A stretch of 64,000 nucleotides of DNA from an uncultured Collinsella sp. (lineage in GTDB: Bacteria > Actinomycetota > Coriobacteriia > Coriobacteriales > Coriobacteriaceae), in assembly GCA_934621295.1 (NCBI GenBank), contig CAKTVB010000001.1, positions 62,001 through 126,000 of the forward strand. The letters run 5' to 3'. Under the pieces are notes generated by a model, which had not been told where the DNA came from, made no database searches, and saw nothing but the letters and a program-made list of their open reading frames with translations. Shown here piece after piece: positions 33,945-41,818 of this stretch (its first letter is position 1; the number at the start of each line of letters is the position of its first letter). Position numbers and translations under genes: made by a program.

Positions 33945-35795
33945 ATGAACTATCTCTCTGAAATGCTCAAACTGCCCGTTATCGACTCGACGGGCGAGAA
34001 AATGGGTGTCGTCAACGACCTGGGCATCGCCACGGGCGAGGTTTTCCCGCGCGTCACGTCGTTGGCCTTCCAGGGCCCGTCCAAGACGCCCTTTATGATC
34101 TCTTGGCGTAAATACGTCGATCATTTTGACGACGACGGCGTGTTTCTCAAATATCCCTCGACTGATATTCGCTTCTCCTATCTGCAGCCCGATGAGGTGC
34201 TGCTGGCGCGCGACATCATGAACAAGCAGATCGTGGATACGCAGGGCATGAAGGTCGTGCGCGTAAACGATATCAAGCTTTCCGCTTCGGGCGAAAACCA
34301 GCTGCGTCTGCTGGGTGCCGAGGTGGGAGCTCGCGGACTGCTGCGAGCATTGCATCCCGCTATCGAGCGCGCGGTCTCCGCTGTGGCCAAGGCTTTGGGT
34401 AAACCGCTGCCCGAGGACATCATTGCGTGGTCGTATATGGACCTGCTGGAGCGCAGCACGCAGCAGATCAAGCTCTCCGTTTCGCACAAGACTCTCGGCG
34501 AGCTGCATCCGGCGGATATCGCCGACATCATCGAGCAGCTCGATCCGCGCCTGCGCAGCCAGGTTTTCGCACAGCTCGATACGTCCCAGGCTGCCGAGGC
34601 CATCACGGAGCTTGACGATGACGAGCTGGTTGCCGAGATGCTCGAGGGCCTCTCCGATCGCGATGCGTCCTCGATGCTCGCCATGATGGACCCGGACGAC
34701 GCTGCCGCTTTGATTGATGAGCTTGATTACGAGAAGGCCGAGAAGCTTTTGCGCCTGATGGGCGTCAAGGAGGAAAAGGCCATTCGAACCCTTCTGGGTT
34801 ACGAGGACGATACCGCGGGCCGTATCATGACCTCCGAGTTCGTGGCGCTTCCCGGAACGGCCAACGTGACCGATGCCGTCAATGTCCTCAAGCGTCTCGA
34901 CGAAGACTTCGAGAGTGTTTACTACCTGTACACCACCGATGCCGATGGCGCTCTTTCCGGTGTGCTTTCCATGCGTGCCCTGGTGATCGCCGAGCCGGAT
35001 GAGCTTTTGCGCGACCTTGCCTACCGCGACGTGGTCTATGTCGAGCCCGACCGTGACCAGGAGGAAGTGGCCGAGGAGATGTCCAAGTACAACCTCGCCG
35101 CCATTCCTGTTTGCGATGAGAATCGCCATATCTTGGGTATCGTCACCGTTGACGACGCCATGGACGTCATGACCGAGGAGCACCAGGAAGACCTGCAGAT
35201 CGCCGGTGTTTCTGCCGGTGGCGAGAACACGACCGGCGAGACCTCGCATGCCATTGCGTGGTTTGTGCAACGCCAGTACTGGATTGTGGTGTGGGCCGTG
35301 TGCTCGGTCATCATGGCCTCGGTGCTCAAGACCCTCTTTAATAATTCCGTGCTGTTCATCTTCCCCATGTGCGCGATGCCCGTGGTGCTTCTCGCCGCGA
35401 CGCGCATGGTTGCCTTCGTGAAGAACTTCTTCCTCGAAAACGACGATGGCGACGACGAAAAGCGCCCTTATCTGTGGTTCTGGCTGCAAAATACGGTGAC
35501 CGGTTTGATTCTGGCCCTCGTTGTGTACCTGTGCGGTCAGCTTGTGGCGACCGCCGCCTTTACCGATATCACCGTTTGGAAGGCGCAGCTGTTCATCGTT
35601 TGCTTTAACGTTGCCGCAATCGTGACCCTGCTTTCGTCCATGAGCTCGGTTATCTACCTCAAGGTGCTGTACTGGTGCGACGAGCACGATAAGACCGTTT
35701 CGGGTACGGCGATGCAGCTTACCTCGATTCTTATCTCGGCGGGTCTCTTCTCGGTGCTTGCCGTACTTGCGATGATCACCACCATGGGGGCGTAA
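33945..35795 (+). CDS. MgtE/CBS-domain magnesium transporter-like protein with PRC-barrel N-terminus
   Basis: 616 residues. The first 80 residues are PRC-barrel-like (NYLSEMLKLPVIDSTGEKMGVVNDLGI). The MgtE N-terminal helical domain follows (about 165-285; LHPADIADIIEQLDPRLRSQVF and YEKAEKLLRLMGVKEEKAIRTLLGYEDDTAGRIMTSEFVAL), then a CBS pair (about 290-420) and a C-terminal membrane part with about five spans (440-616). The membrane part is more divergent than classic MgtE, so transport by this protein alone is uncertain. It may act as a Mg2+ sensor or partner for the Nramp-related transporter, whose ATG overlaps its stop by one base. Confidence 0.88.
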   Translation: MNYLSEMLKLPVIDSTGEKMGVVNDLGIATGEVFPRVTSLAFQGPSKTPFMISWRKYVDHFDDDGVFLKYPSTDIRFSYLQPDEVLLARDIMNKQIVDTQGMKVVRVNDIKLSASGENQLRLLGAEVGARGLLRALHPAIERAVSAVAKALGKPLPEDIIAWSYMDLLERSTQQIKLSVSHKTLGELHPADIADIIEQLDPRLRSQVFAQLDTSQAAEAITELDDDELVAEMLEGLSDRDASSMLAMMDPDDAAALIDELDYEKAEKLLRLMGVKEEKAIRTLLGYEDDTAGRIMTSEFVALPGTANVTDAVNVLKRLDEDFESVYYLYTTDADGALSGVLSMRALVIAEPDELLRDLAYRDVVYVEPDRDQEEVAEEMSKYNLAAIPVCDENRHILGIVTVDDAMDVMTEEHQEDLQIAGVSAGGENTTGETSHAIAWFVQRQYWIVVWAVCSVIMASVLKTLFNNSVLFIFPMCAMPVVLLAATRMVAFVKNFFLENDDGDDEKRPYLWFWLQNTVTGLILALVVYLCGQLVATAAFTDITVWKAQLFIVCFNVAAIVTLLSSMSSVIYLKVLYWCDEHDKTVSGTAMQLTSILISAGLFSVLAVLAMITTMGA

Positions 35796-37036
35796 TGCGC
35801 GGAGAGACAAAGCAAAAACTAACGCTCGCCGCAATTTTGGGGGCTATGGGCCCGGGCCTGCTCGCGGCGCTTTCCGGCAACGATGCCGGCGGTATCGCCA
35901 CATATTCGAGCGCGGGTGCATCCTATGGCTATCAGATGCTCTGGATGCTTCCGGTGATGACGATCTTGCTGATTGTGACGCAGGAGACGGCTGCGCGTTG
36001 CGGATGCGTGACCGGTAAGGGCTTGGCTTCTCTTATTCGCGAGCGCTTTGGTGTGCGCAAGAGCGTGCTCGCCATGGCGGCGCTGTTGATCGCGAACACC
36101 GCCGTCACCATTTCTGAATTTGCCGGCATCGCGAGCGGCCTTGCTCTATTTGGCATTCCTGCGAGCATTTCGGTGCCGCTGGTCGCTCTTCTTGTCTGGC
36201 TGCTTACCATGTCGGGCAGCTTTCAGCGCATCGAGAAGATTTTGCTGCTGGTGAGCTGCGTATTCATCGCCTACGTGGTGGCTGCTTTCATGGCCGGCCC
36301 CAATTGGGGCGAGGTCGCCTACGCAACGGTCGTGCCTTCCGTATCGAGCGATCCCTCGTATGTTTCGCTCGTGGTGGCCACGATCGGTACCACCATCGCC
36401 CCATGGATGATTTTCCTGGCGCAGAGTAACGTGGTAGACAAGCATGCTACCGAGGAGGATTTGACCCTCCAGCGCATCGATGCCGTGAGCGGTTCTGTCA
36501 CGGCCGACATCATTGCCTGGTTCATCATCATCACGACGGGAACCGTGCTGTTTCCGGCGGGCATCAAGATTGCTGATGCGGCGGATGCGGCTCTTGCGCT
36601 CGAGCCCATTGCAGGCGAGTTCTCGACGGTGCTTTTCGCCTCGGGTCTTGTTGCGGCGAGTTTTCTTGCGGCATGCGTGCTTCCGGGTGTAACCTCGAGC
36701 GCTATCTGCGAGGCATTTGGCTGGGAGCGCGGAGCCGATCGAACCTGGGATGAGGCGCCGGTCTATCGCGGTCTCATCACCGGTGTCATCGCGGTGTCTG
36801 CCGTGCTCGTGCTGCTGCCAGGGGTCGACCTTTTCCAAATCATGATGATCTCGCAGGTGATCAACGGCGTATTGCTCCCGGTTGTGCTGGTGTTCCTTGT
36901 GTTTATCGCACAGGACAAACACATCATGGGGCGTTATCGCAATGGCCGCGCTTGGAATGCCCTTACGTGGGCGGCAATCGGAGTCATCACGGTACTTACG
37001 GTGGTTATGTTTGTGCTTCAGGCGCTTGGATACTAA
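35795..37036 (+). CDS. Nramp-related (NRMT-type) divalent metal transporter, probably Mg2+
   Basis: 413 residues with about 11 membrane spans in the Nramp/LeuT arrangement. In true Nramp proteins the first span carries DPGN and the sixth a methionine motif (MPHN) for Mn2+/Fe2+. Here span 1 reads SGNDAGGIATYSSAGA (residues 28-43) and span 6 reads TIAPWMIFLAQSNVVDK, with no DPGN or MPHN. These changes match Nramp-related magnesium transporters, described in Clostridium and structurally in Eggerthella lenta, which move Mg2+ and Mn2+. The one-base overlap with the MgtE-like gene suggests one functional unit. MntH annotation would be misleading. Confidence 0.85.
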   Translation: MRGETKQKLTLAAILGAMGPGLLAALSGNDAGGIATYSSAGASYGYQMLWMLPVMTILLIVTQETAARCGCVTGKGLASLIRERFGVRKSVLAMAALLIANTAVTISEFAGIASGLALFGIPASISVPLVALLVWLLTMSGSFQRIEKILLLVSCVFIAYVVAAFMAGPNWGEVAYATVVPSVSSDPSYVSLVVATIGTTIAPWMIFLAQSNVVDKHATEEDLTLQRIDAVSGSVTADIIAWFIIITTGTVLFPAGIKIADAADAALALEPIAGEFSTVLFASGLVAASFLAACVLPGVTSSAICEAFGWERGADRTWDEAPVYRGLITGVIAVSAVLVLLPGVDLFQIMMISQVINGVLLPVVLVFLVFIAQDKHIMGRYRNGRAWNALTWAAIGVITVLTVVMFVLQALGY

Positions 37037-37069
37037 CTGGCTTACTTTCGAATTCAGAAGTTTGATGCG

Positions 37070-37098
37070 ACGCGACGAGGTCCTCCTCGTCGCGTTTT
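37070..37098 (+). terminator. Terminator of the metal transporter operon
   Basis: ACGCGACGAGG (37070-37080) pairs perfectly with CCTCGTCGCGT (37085-37095) across a 4-base loop, followed by TTT. Confidence 0.92.
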
Positions 37099-37233
37099 GC
37101 TGTTTTCGTATGCTTACGGACGCTTTCGCAACGTTTATCGATAAAGGGGCTACTATTTGCCGTTCTCTCCTATACTAGACAAGATGCAAAAAAGACCCAG
37201 TTGAAAGACGTTATACCGATCGGAGGCTTGCGT

Positions 37234-38046
37234 ATGTGGGAGACTGCGCCAAGGGAAAACCGAAAGATTTCGATTGACGAACGCCGCGCAATGATCGTTG
37301 AAGAGGTCAATAGACGCTCTTCGATTCAGGTTTCGGATATCTGCGAACAGTTTGGCGTTTCGGAGGTCACCGCACGCAACGATTTGGCGACGCTGGAGGG
37401 AAGCGGCGCCCTTCGCCGTACGCACGGTGGCGCCGTTTCCATCAAACGTACCATCACGGTCACCTATCCCGATCAGCGTTTGAACAAGAATGTCGAGGCC
37501 AAGCGTGGTGTTGCCGAGCAGGCAGCTCTCTTTGTTAAGGACGGCGACTCGATTCTGGTCGACACCGGCACCACGACGTTCGAGTTCGTGTGCTGTCTGA
37601 CCGAGTTCCACAACATCACGATTGTCACGCATGACCTTTCCATCGCGACGTTTGCCGGCGCGAATCTTCCCAACGCAGAGGTGCTGCTGCTGGGCGGCGT
37701 GCTTCGTCGCGACCGCCAATACGCAACGGGATTTATCACCAATGATATCCTCGACAAGGTCTATGCCGATAAGGCGTTCCTTGCCACCGATTCCTTCCAT
37801 CCCGATTATGGCTTTACGGCCGATAACTCGGGCAATGCCGAGGTCAAGACGCTGATGCTTGAGCATTCGCGCGAGCATTACATGCTTATGGATGCCAGTA
37901 AGGTTCGTCGTCCCGATTTTATTCGTTATGCCGGTGTAAACGACTTCGACGCGATTCTCACCGATTATGATCCGGGCACGGCACTTGCCAGTAGCATTCG
38001 CGACATGGATGCAAAAACCAAGCTCATCACTACCGACGACGATTAG
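37234..38046 (+). CDS. DeoR-family transcriptional regulator
   Basis: About 270 residues from the ATG at 37234 (GGAGG 7 bases upstream; a TTG at 37201 is a longer alternative). The N-terminal HTH is ISIDERRAMIVEEVNRRSSIQVSDICEQFGVSEVTARNDLATLEGSGALRRTHGGAV (about 10-66). The DeoR C-terminal sugar-phosphate sensor follows, with DTGTTTFEFVCCL and NAEVLLLGGVLRRDRQYATGF. Such proteins usually repress sugar or nucleoside catabolism and sense phosphorylated intermediates. No catabolic gene is adjacent, so the target is unknown. Confidence 0.9.
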   Translation: MWETAPRENRKISIDERRAMIVEEVNRRSSIQVSDICEQFGVSEVTARNDLATLEGSGALRRTHGGAVSIKRTITVTYPDQRLNKNVEAKRGVAEQAALFVKDGDSILVDTGTTTFEFVCCLTEFHNITIVTHDLSIATFAGANLPNAEVLLLGGVLRRDRQYATGFITNDILDKVYADKAFLATDSFHPDYGFTADNSGNAEVKTLMLEHSREHYMLMDASKVRRPDFIRYAGVNDFDAILTDYDPGTALASSIRDMDAKTKLITTDDD

Positions 38047-38082
38047 TTCGGGCTTGCGCTTCAAGCACAGCTCGTCAAAACA

Positions 38083-38119
38083 AGGCCGCCCGCCTCTCAT
38101 GTCGAGGGGCGGGCGGCCT
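38083..38119. terminator. Bidirectional terminator between DeoR and LemA genes
   Basis: AGGCCGCCCGCC (38083-38094) pairs perfectly with GGCGGGCGGCCT (38108-38119) across a 13-base loop. The two flanking genes converge on it. Confidence 0.8.
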
Positions 38120-38142
38120 ACATGTTACATGTGAAACAATGG

Positions 38143-38694
38143 CTAGAACTGAACCTTCGGAGCCTGACGGGACTCGTTGCTGGCCTCAAAGCCCGTGCGG
38201 GGCTTGAACTGGAAGATGCCGGCAAAGATGACGCCGGGGAACGTTTGGATGGCGTTGTTGTAGTTGAGGACGCAGTCGTTGTAGCTCTGGCGTGCGTAGC
38301 TCACCTTGTTCTCGGTGTCCTCAAGCGTGGCTTGCAGGTGTGCGAAGTTGGTGTTTGCCTTGAGGTCGGGATAGGATTCGGCCACGGCAAACAGTTGGCG
38401 CAAGGCGCCGGAAAGCGCGTTGTTGGCTTCCATCTTCTTGTCGGGAGAGGTTGCGGAGACGGTAGCGTTGCGAGCAGAGATGACGGCCTCGAGGGTCTCT
38501 TTCTCGTGCTTGGCGTAGCCCTTGACCGTTTCGACCAGATTTGCGATCAGGTCGCAGCGGCGCTGGAGCTGCGTGTCGATGTTTTGCCAGGCGTTATCGA
38601 TGCGATTGCGCAGCGTAACGAGGTTATTGTAGACGCCAACTATCGCGCAAACGATAGCGATGACAACGATGATGCCAATGACGACCGGAATCAT
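38143..38694 (-). CDS. LemA family protein
   Basis: About 183 residues from the ATG at 38692-38694 (ACGGAG upstream). One N-terminal membrane span (IPVVIGIIVVIAIVCAIVGVY) is followed directly by the LemA signature YNNLVTLRNRIDNAWQNIDTQLQRRCDLIANLVETVKGYAKHEK, then helical NALSGALRQLFAVAESYPDLKANTNF and a C-terminal NNAIQTFPGVIFAGIFQF. LemA proteins are membrane-anchored four-helix bundles with the bulk outside or periplasmic; the function is unclear. A TetR gene starts about 200 bases away on the other strand. Confidence 0.95.
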   Translation of the reverse strand: MIPVVIGIIVVIAIVCAIVGVYNNLVTLRNRIDNAWQNIDTQLQRRCDLIANLVETVKGYAKHEKETLEAVISARNATVSATSPDKKMEANNALSGALRQLFAVAESYPDLKANTNFAHLQATLEDTENKVSYARQSYNDCVLNYNNAIQTFPGVIFAGIFQFKPRTGFEASNESRQAPKVQF

Positions 38695-38905
38695 GAGTGC
38701 TCCGTTTCTGTAATGCGGCACGGCGAGAACCATACGATATTGCCGCGCATGACACCCACAGTATACCCGTCGTACAAGTTGAAGCATGCGGCGTTGGCGC
38801 GTGGGTTTTGTTCGAAAAAGAGGGGGCACTTGCAAAATCAACGACATGCGCAACTTATCTTACGTGCATAATGGGGCCGTAAGCGTTTTTGAAAGGCTGG
38901 GTCTC

Positions 38906-39478
38906 ATGGATCTTCGTGTGCAAAAAACCTATCGGGCGCTGTTTGCCGCTTTCACCGAATTGCTCGAAGAGCATCGGTTCGAAGACATTACCGTTGCCAT
39001 GCTGTGCGATCGGGCAATGATTCGCCGAACGACGTTCTATAAGCACTTTGCGGATAAAACGGCCTATTTCTCGTTTTATGTCGATAGCCTGTGCTCGAAT
39101 TTTGTGGAGCGCGTAACGCAGGAGCAGACATCAAAGGCGGCGTCGGTGGACGAACGCCAGGCGATCTTCCAGATGCTAATCGACTTTTTCTTGGAGCACG
39201 AGAAGCTCATGGATAACGTGCTCACAAGCTCGGTAAGCGCAATGCTTACCTTCAAGATCTGCGAGACGGTTTCGGGTTTGATTCGCAGCCGTTATGCTTC
39301 TGAGCTTTCTGCCGGTGAGGATGGATTTGATCTTTTGGACCCCGCCTCCGATTTTATTGCGGGCGGCATCATGCGCCTGATTCGCATGTGGTGGGCCAGC
39401 GATGATCGTCGTGAAAACGAGGGACACTTCGTGCGCGTTTCCAACGTGCTGGTCACGAGGGTACTCGAGAATAAATAG
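38906..39478 (+). CDS. TetR/AcrR-family transcriptional regulator
   Basis: 190 residues from the ATG at 38906 (GAAAGG upstream). The N-terminal HTH is RVQKTYRALFAAFTELLEEHRFEDITVAMLCDRAMIRRTTFYKHFADKTAYF (about 4-55). The C-terminal helices form the ligand/dimer domain with no recognisable ligand family; the pattern resembles DhaS/TetR_C_7-type members. It is divergent from lemA, but the distance and the lack of a shared palindrome give no clear target. Confidence 0.88.
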   Translation: MDLRVQKTYRALFAAFTELLEEHRFEDITVAMLCDRAMIRRTTFYKHFADKTAYFSFYVDSLCSNFVERVTQEQTSKAASVDERQAIFQMLIDFFLEHEKLMDNVLTSSVSAMLTFKICETVSGLIRSRYASELSAGEDGFDLLDPASDFIAGGIMRLIRMWWASDDRRENEGHFVRVSNVLVTRVLENK

Positions 39479-39556
39479 GGGTTCTGGTTGCGGAGTTTGT
39501 CGTGGGACGGGTTTGGCTGTTGGCGAAGGTTGGCAGCCGCTCGGCCTTGCGGGTTC

Positions 39557-39849
39557 GCGCCCTCTCGGGGGGGGGTCGAATTCTGCGTCTTGTAGGAAAG
39601 CGCTTCATCCTATTTAGTTGATTGGATTGAAAAGAAATGGCGGAGATGCCCGAAATGCGGGGGATGTCCAAATTTTGAGCTGCGCTCAAAATTTACCCGG
39701 TCGGCGGCAAGCGCCGACCGCGCTCCGCTAAAAACGCGCCACTGGCGCGTTTTCTTGACGCTACGCGCCCTGTCGGGTTCGAATCCCGCACCTTATCGAA
39801 AGGTGCTCAATCCTATTCAGTTGATTTGCTTAAAAAGAAATGGCGGAGA
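39557..39849. repeat. Imperfect ~90-bp direct repeats, each ending in the tRNA-Ser 3' end
   Basis: Copy A (39557-39646) and copy B (39765-39849) are offset by about 205 bases. Their last 38 bases agree at 34 positions, and the final 17, reaching into TGGCGGAGA of the tRNA-Ser 3' end, are identical. Both copies also contain a T-arm-like GTTCGAAT or GTCGAATT on the plus strand. Read on the minus strand, copy A has CCCG/CGGG and CATCTCC-GCCA beside it, like a decayed tRNA-Ser 3' half. This fits an attachment-site relic or a decayed tandem tRNA copy. Confidence 0.65.
39670..39753. repeat. Three consecutive perfect hairpins
   Basis: Between the direct repeats lie three tight inverted repeats: AAATTTTGAGC (39670-39680) with GCTCAAAATTT (39684-39694), loop 3; CGGTCGGCG (39698-39706) with CGCCGACCG (39712-39720), loop 5; and AAAACGCGCC (39731-39740) with GGCGCGTTTT (39744-39753), loop 3. 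The third could be a terminator in both directions, and on the minus strand it would end the tRNA transcript. The first two are not typical terminators. Confidence 0.8.
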
Positions 39850-39931
39850 GAGGGGGATTCGAACCCCCGGAGCGCTCATCACGCTCAACGGTTTTCAAGA
39901 CCGCCGCATTAAACCGCTCTGCCATCTCTCC
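39841..39931 (-). tRNA. tRNA-Ser (anticodon UGA)
   Basis: Read on the minus strand from 39931, it starts GGAGAGAT, has the D-arm GGCAGAGCGG, the anticodon loop CTTGAAA (UGA), a long class II variable arm (GAGCGTGATGAGCGCTC) and the T-arm GGGGGTTCGAATCCCCC, and ends TCTCTCC-G-CCA with the CCA encoded. The acceptor stem GGAGAGA/TCTCTCC is complete. Confidence 0.97.
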
Positions 39932-39983
39932 GTGACGCTTAATGATAGCATCGAATCGCGTGGATATCGGCGAAGGGTTCATA

Positions 39984-41732
39984 ATGGCACAGCGACATGA
40001 AGATGAGCGTTTTATGCGCGTGGCACTTGATGAGGCTGCGCTTGCTGCCCAGGCAGGCGAGGTGCCTATTGGTGCGGTGGTGGTCTTTGAGGGTCGCGTG
40101 GTCGCCAGCGCGCATAATCGGCGCGAACTCGACAAAGACCCTTCTGCTCATGCGGAATTCCTCGCACTGCTTGAAGCGGCACGTGCCCTTGGGCGATGGC
40201 GCCTTACGGGATGTACCGTTTACGTGACGCTCGAACCGTGCCTTATGTGCGCGGGCCTCATGGTCAATTCCCGCATCGATCGTTGCGTCTTTGGAGCACC
40301 CGACCCCAAGGGCGGGGCTGTGGGAAGCTTGTATGACCTGAGCCGCGACGATCGTCTCAACCATGCGTTTGAAGTGACATCCGGTGTGCTCCAAGATGAG
40401 TGTGCCGGGCTGCTGCAGGGGTTCTTCTCTCAACTGCGCGACGGTACGCGCGCCAGCGCGTTGAGCCGCGAGGAGGAGCTGCCGCTGCCGTGCTGCTGTC
40501 CAAGCGCTAACGAGGCATCGCCGGGGCCGCGTGTGCTCCTTGCAATCGATTCCTTCAAAGGCTGCGCCACAAGCGTGCAGATTGAAGATTGGGTTGAGGA
40601 GGGCGTTCTTCATGCCGCCCCCGATGCGCAGGTGGAAAAAATTGCCATAGCCGATGGTGGTGAAGGGACATGCGACGCGGTCTACCGTTCCCTTGGCGGT
40701 GAATTGGTAGAGATCGAGGTCGAAGGTCCCTTGGGTTCTTTGTGCCAGGCTCGCTATCTCTTTGTCGATGATGAGAGCACGACGGAACCGTTTGCTGTAA
40801 TCGAATTGGCCCAGGCAGATGGCATTACCCAATCTTCTTGCACATACGATACTGCCCTCGACGCCTCGACCTTTGGCGTGGGACAGCTGATTGCCCACGC
40901 TCTGGACCGCGGTGCTGCGTCTCTTTACATCGGTTTAGGGGGAAGCGCTTCTACCGATGGCGGTGCGGGCCTGCTTATGGCTCTTGGGGCGCATCTGCTT
41001 GATGAAGGCGGTGTGCAAATTGGGCGCGGACTGCGCGGCCTTGAGAGCCTGGCCTCAATCGATCTTTCGCCAGCGCTCGAGCGCTTGCGGAATGTCTCGG
41101 TATCGGTATTGAATGATGTGACGAACCCGCTGGTGGGGGTTCGTGGCGCGGCTCGAATCTTTGGCCCGCAGAAGGGCTTATGTGCGCACGGCACTCCGGC
41201 CGATGCCCTTGACCAAGCAGATGCCAACCTGGTTCGCTACGGGAGGCTTCTTACGCAAGCGCGCGATGCCCACGATGGCAGCGCCCTGCAGGTGGGCGAG
41301 GCGGGTGCCCGCCCTCGCTCGCTCATGGCGGTCCCCGGTGCGGGTGCCGCCGGCGGCACAGGCGCTGCGCTTCTTGCACTGGGGGCGCGCATGTCCTCGG
41401 GCATCGAGACGATGCTCGACCTTGTTGGATTTGATGATGCGGCAGCTCATGCCGATTTGGTCATCACGGGAGAGGGCAATATGGACAACCAGACGGCTGC
41501 TGGAAAGGCTCCTGTCGGTGTGGCCAAACGAGCCAAAGCGGCGGGAAAGCCCGTGGTCGCGATTGTTGGCGGCAGGGCCAACGATATTGATGAGGTGTAT
41601 CGCGCCGGCATCGACCTTGTGGTTCCTCTTGCGCCCCGTCCGCTTGCGCTTGAGTGCGCCCTTGATCCTGCCGTTGCCTGCGAGAATGCGCGCGTTGCGG
41701 GCGATGCAGCTGTTCGCGCCTATCTGCTGTAG
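39984..41732 (+). CDS. Fusion of tRNA adenosine deaminase (TadA) with glycerate 2-kinase
   Basis: 582 residues in one frame from the ATG at 39984 (GAAGGG upstream). Residues 1 to about 150 are TadA: VALDEAALAAQAGEVPIGAVVV, the zinc/catalytic HAE (His56, Glu58) and PCLMC (Cys86, Cys89), then DPKGGAVGSLYDL. TadA deaminates A34 of tRNA-Arg to inosine. A linker with CCCP (about 155-185) leads to a complete GlxK/GarK glycerate kinase (about 186-582): LLAIDSFKGCATSVQIEDWVEEG, IADGGEGTCDA, GLGGSASTDGGAGLLMALGA, GPQKGL and ITGEGNMDNQTAAGKAPVGVAKRA. I see no internal start with a ribosome site at the junction. Both halves keep their key residues, so both are probably active. The upstream end abuts the tRNA-Ser gene. 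Confidence 0.92.
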   Translation: MAQRHEDERFMRVALDEAALAAQAGEVPIGAVVVFEGRVVASAHNRRELDKDPSAHAEFLALLEAARALGRWRLTGCTVYVTLEPCLMCAGLMVNSRIDRCVFGAPDPKGGAVGSLYDLSRDDRLNHAFEVTSGVLQDECAGLLQGFFSQLRDGTRASALSREEELPLPCCCPSANEASPGPRVLLAIDSFKGCATSVQIEDWVEEGVLHAAPDAQVEKIAIADGGEGTCDAVYRSLGGELVEIEVEGPLGSLCQARYLFVDDESTTEPFAVIELAQADGITQSSCTYDTALDASTFGVGQLIAHALDRGAASLYIGLGGSASTDGGAGLLMALGAHLLDEGGVQIGRGLRGLESLASIDLSPALERLRNVSVSVLNDVTNPLVGVRGAARIFGPQKGLCAHGTPADALDQADANLVRYGRLLTQARDAHDGSALQVGEAGARPRSLMAVPGAGAAGGTGAALLALGARMSSGIETMLDLVGFDDAAAHADLVITGEGNMDNQTAAGKAPVGVAKRAKAAGKPVVAIVGGRANDIDEVYRAGIDLVVPLAPRPLALECALDPAVACENARVAGDAAVRAYLL

Positions 41733-41818
41733 CTTGCCTGTCACCCGCATTCGCGACAGCTCGGCATGTCCGAGGTGTTACGATGCATGTCATTTGATGA
41801 GCAAAAGAAAGGTCCAGC

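Noticed and set aside
35795..37036. Classic MntH manganese transporter
   Set aside because: DPGN and the span-6 methionine motif are both absent, so a Mn2+ assignment is not supported by sequence.
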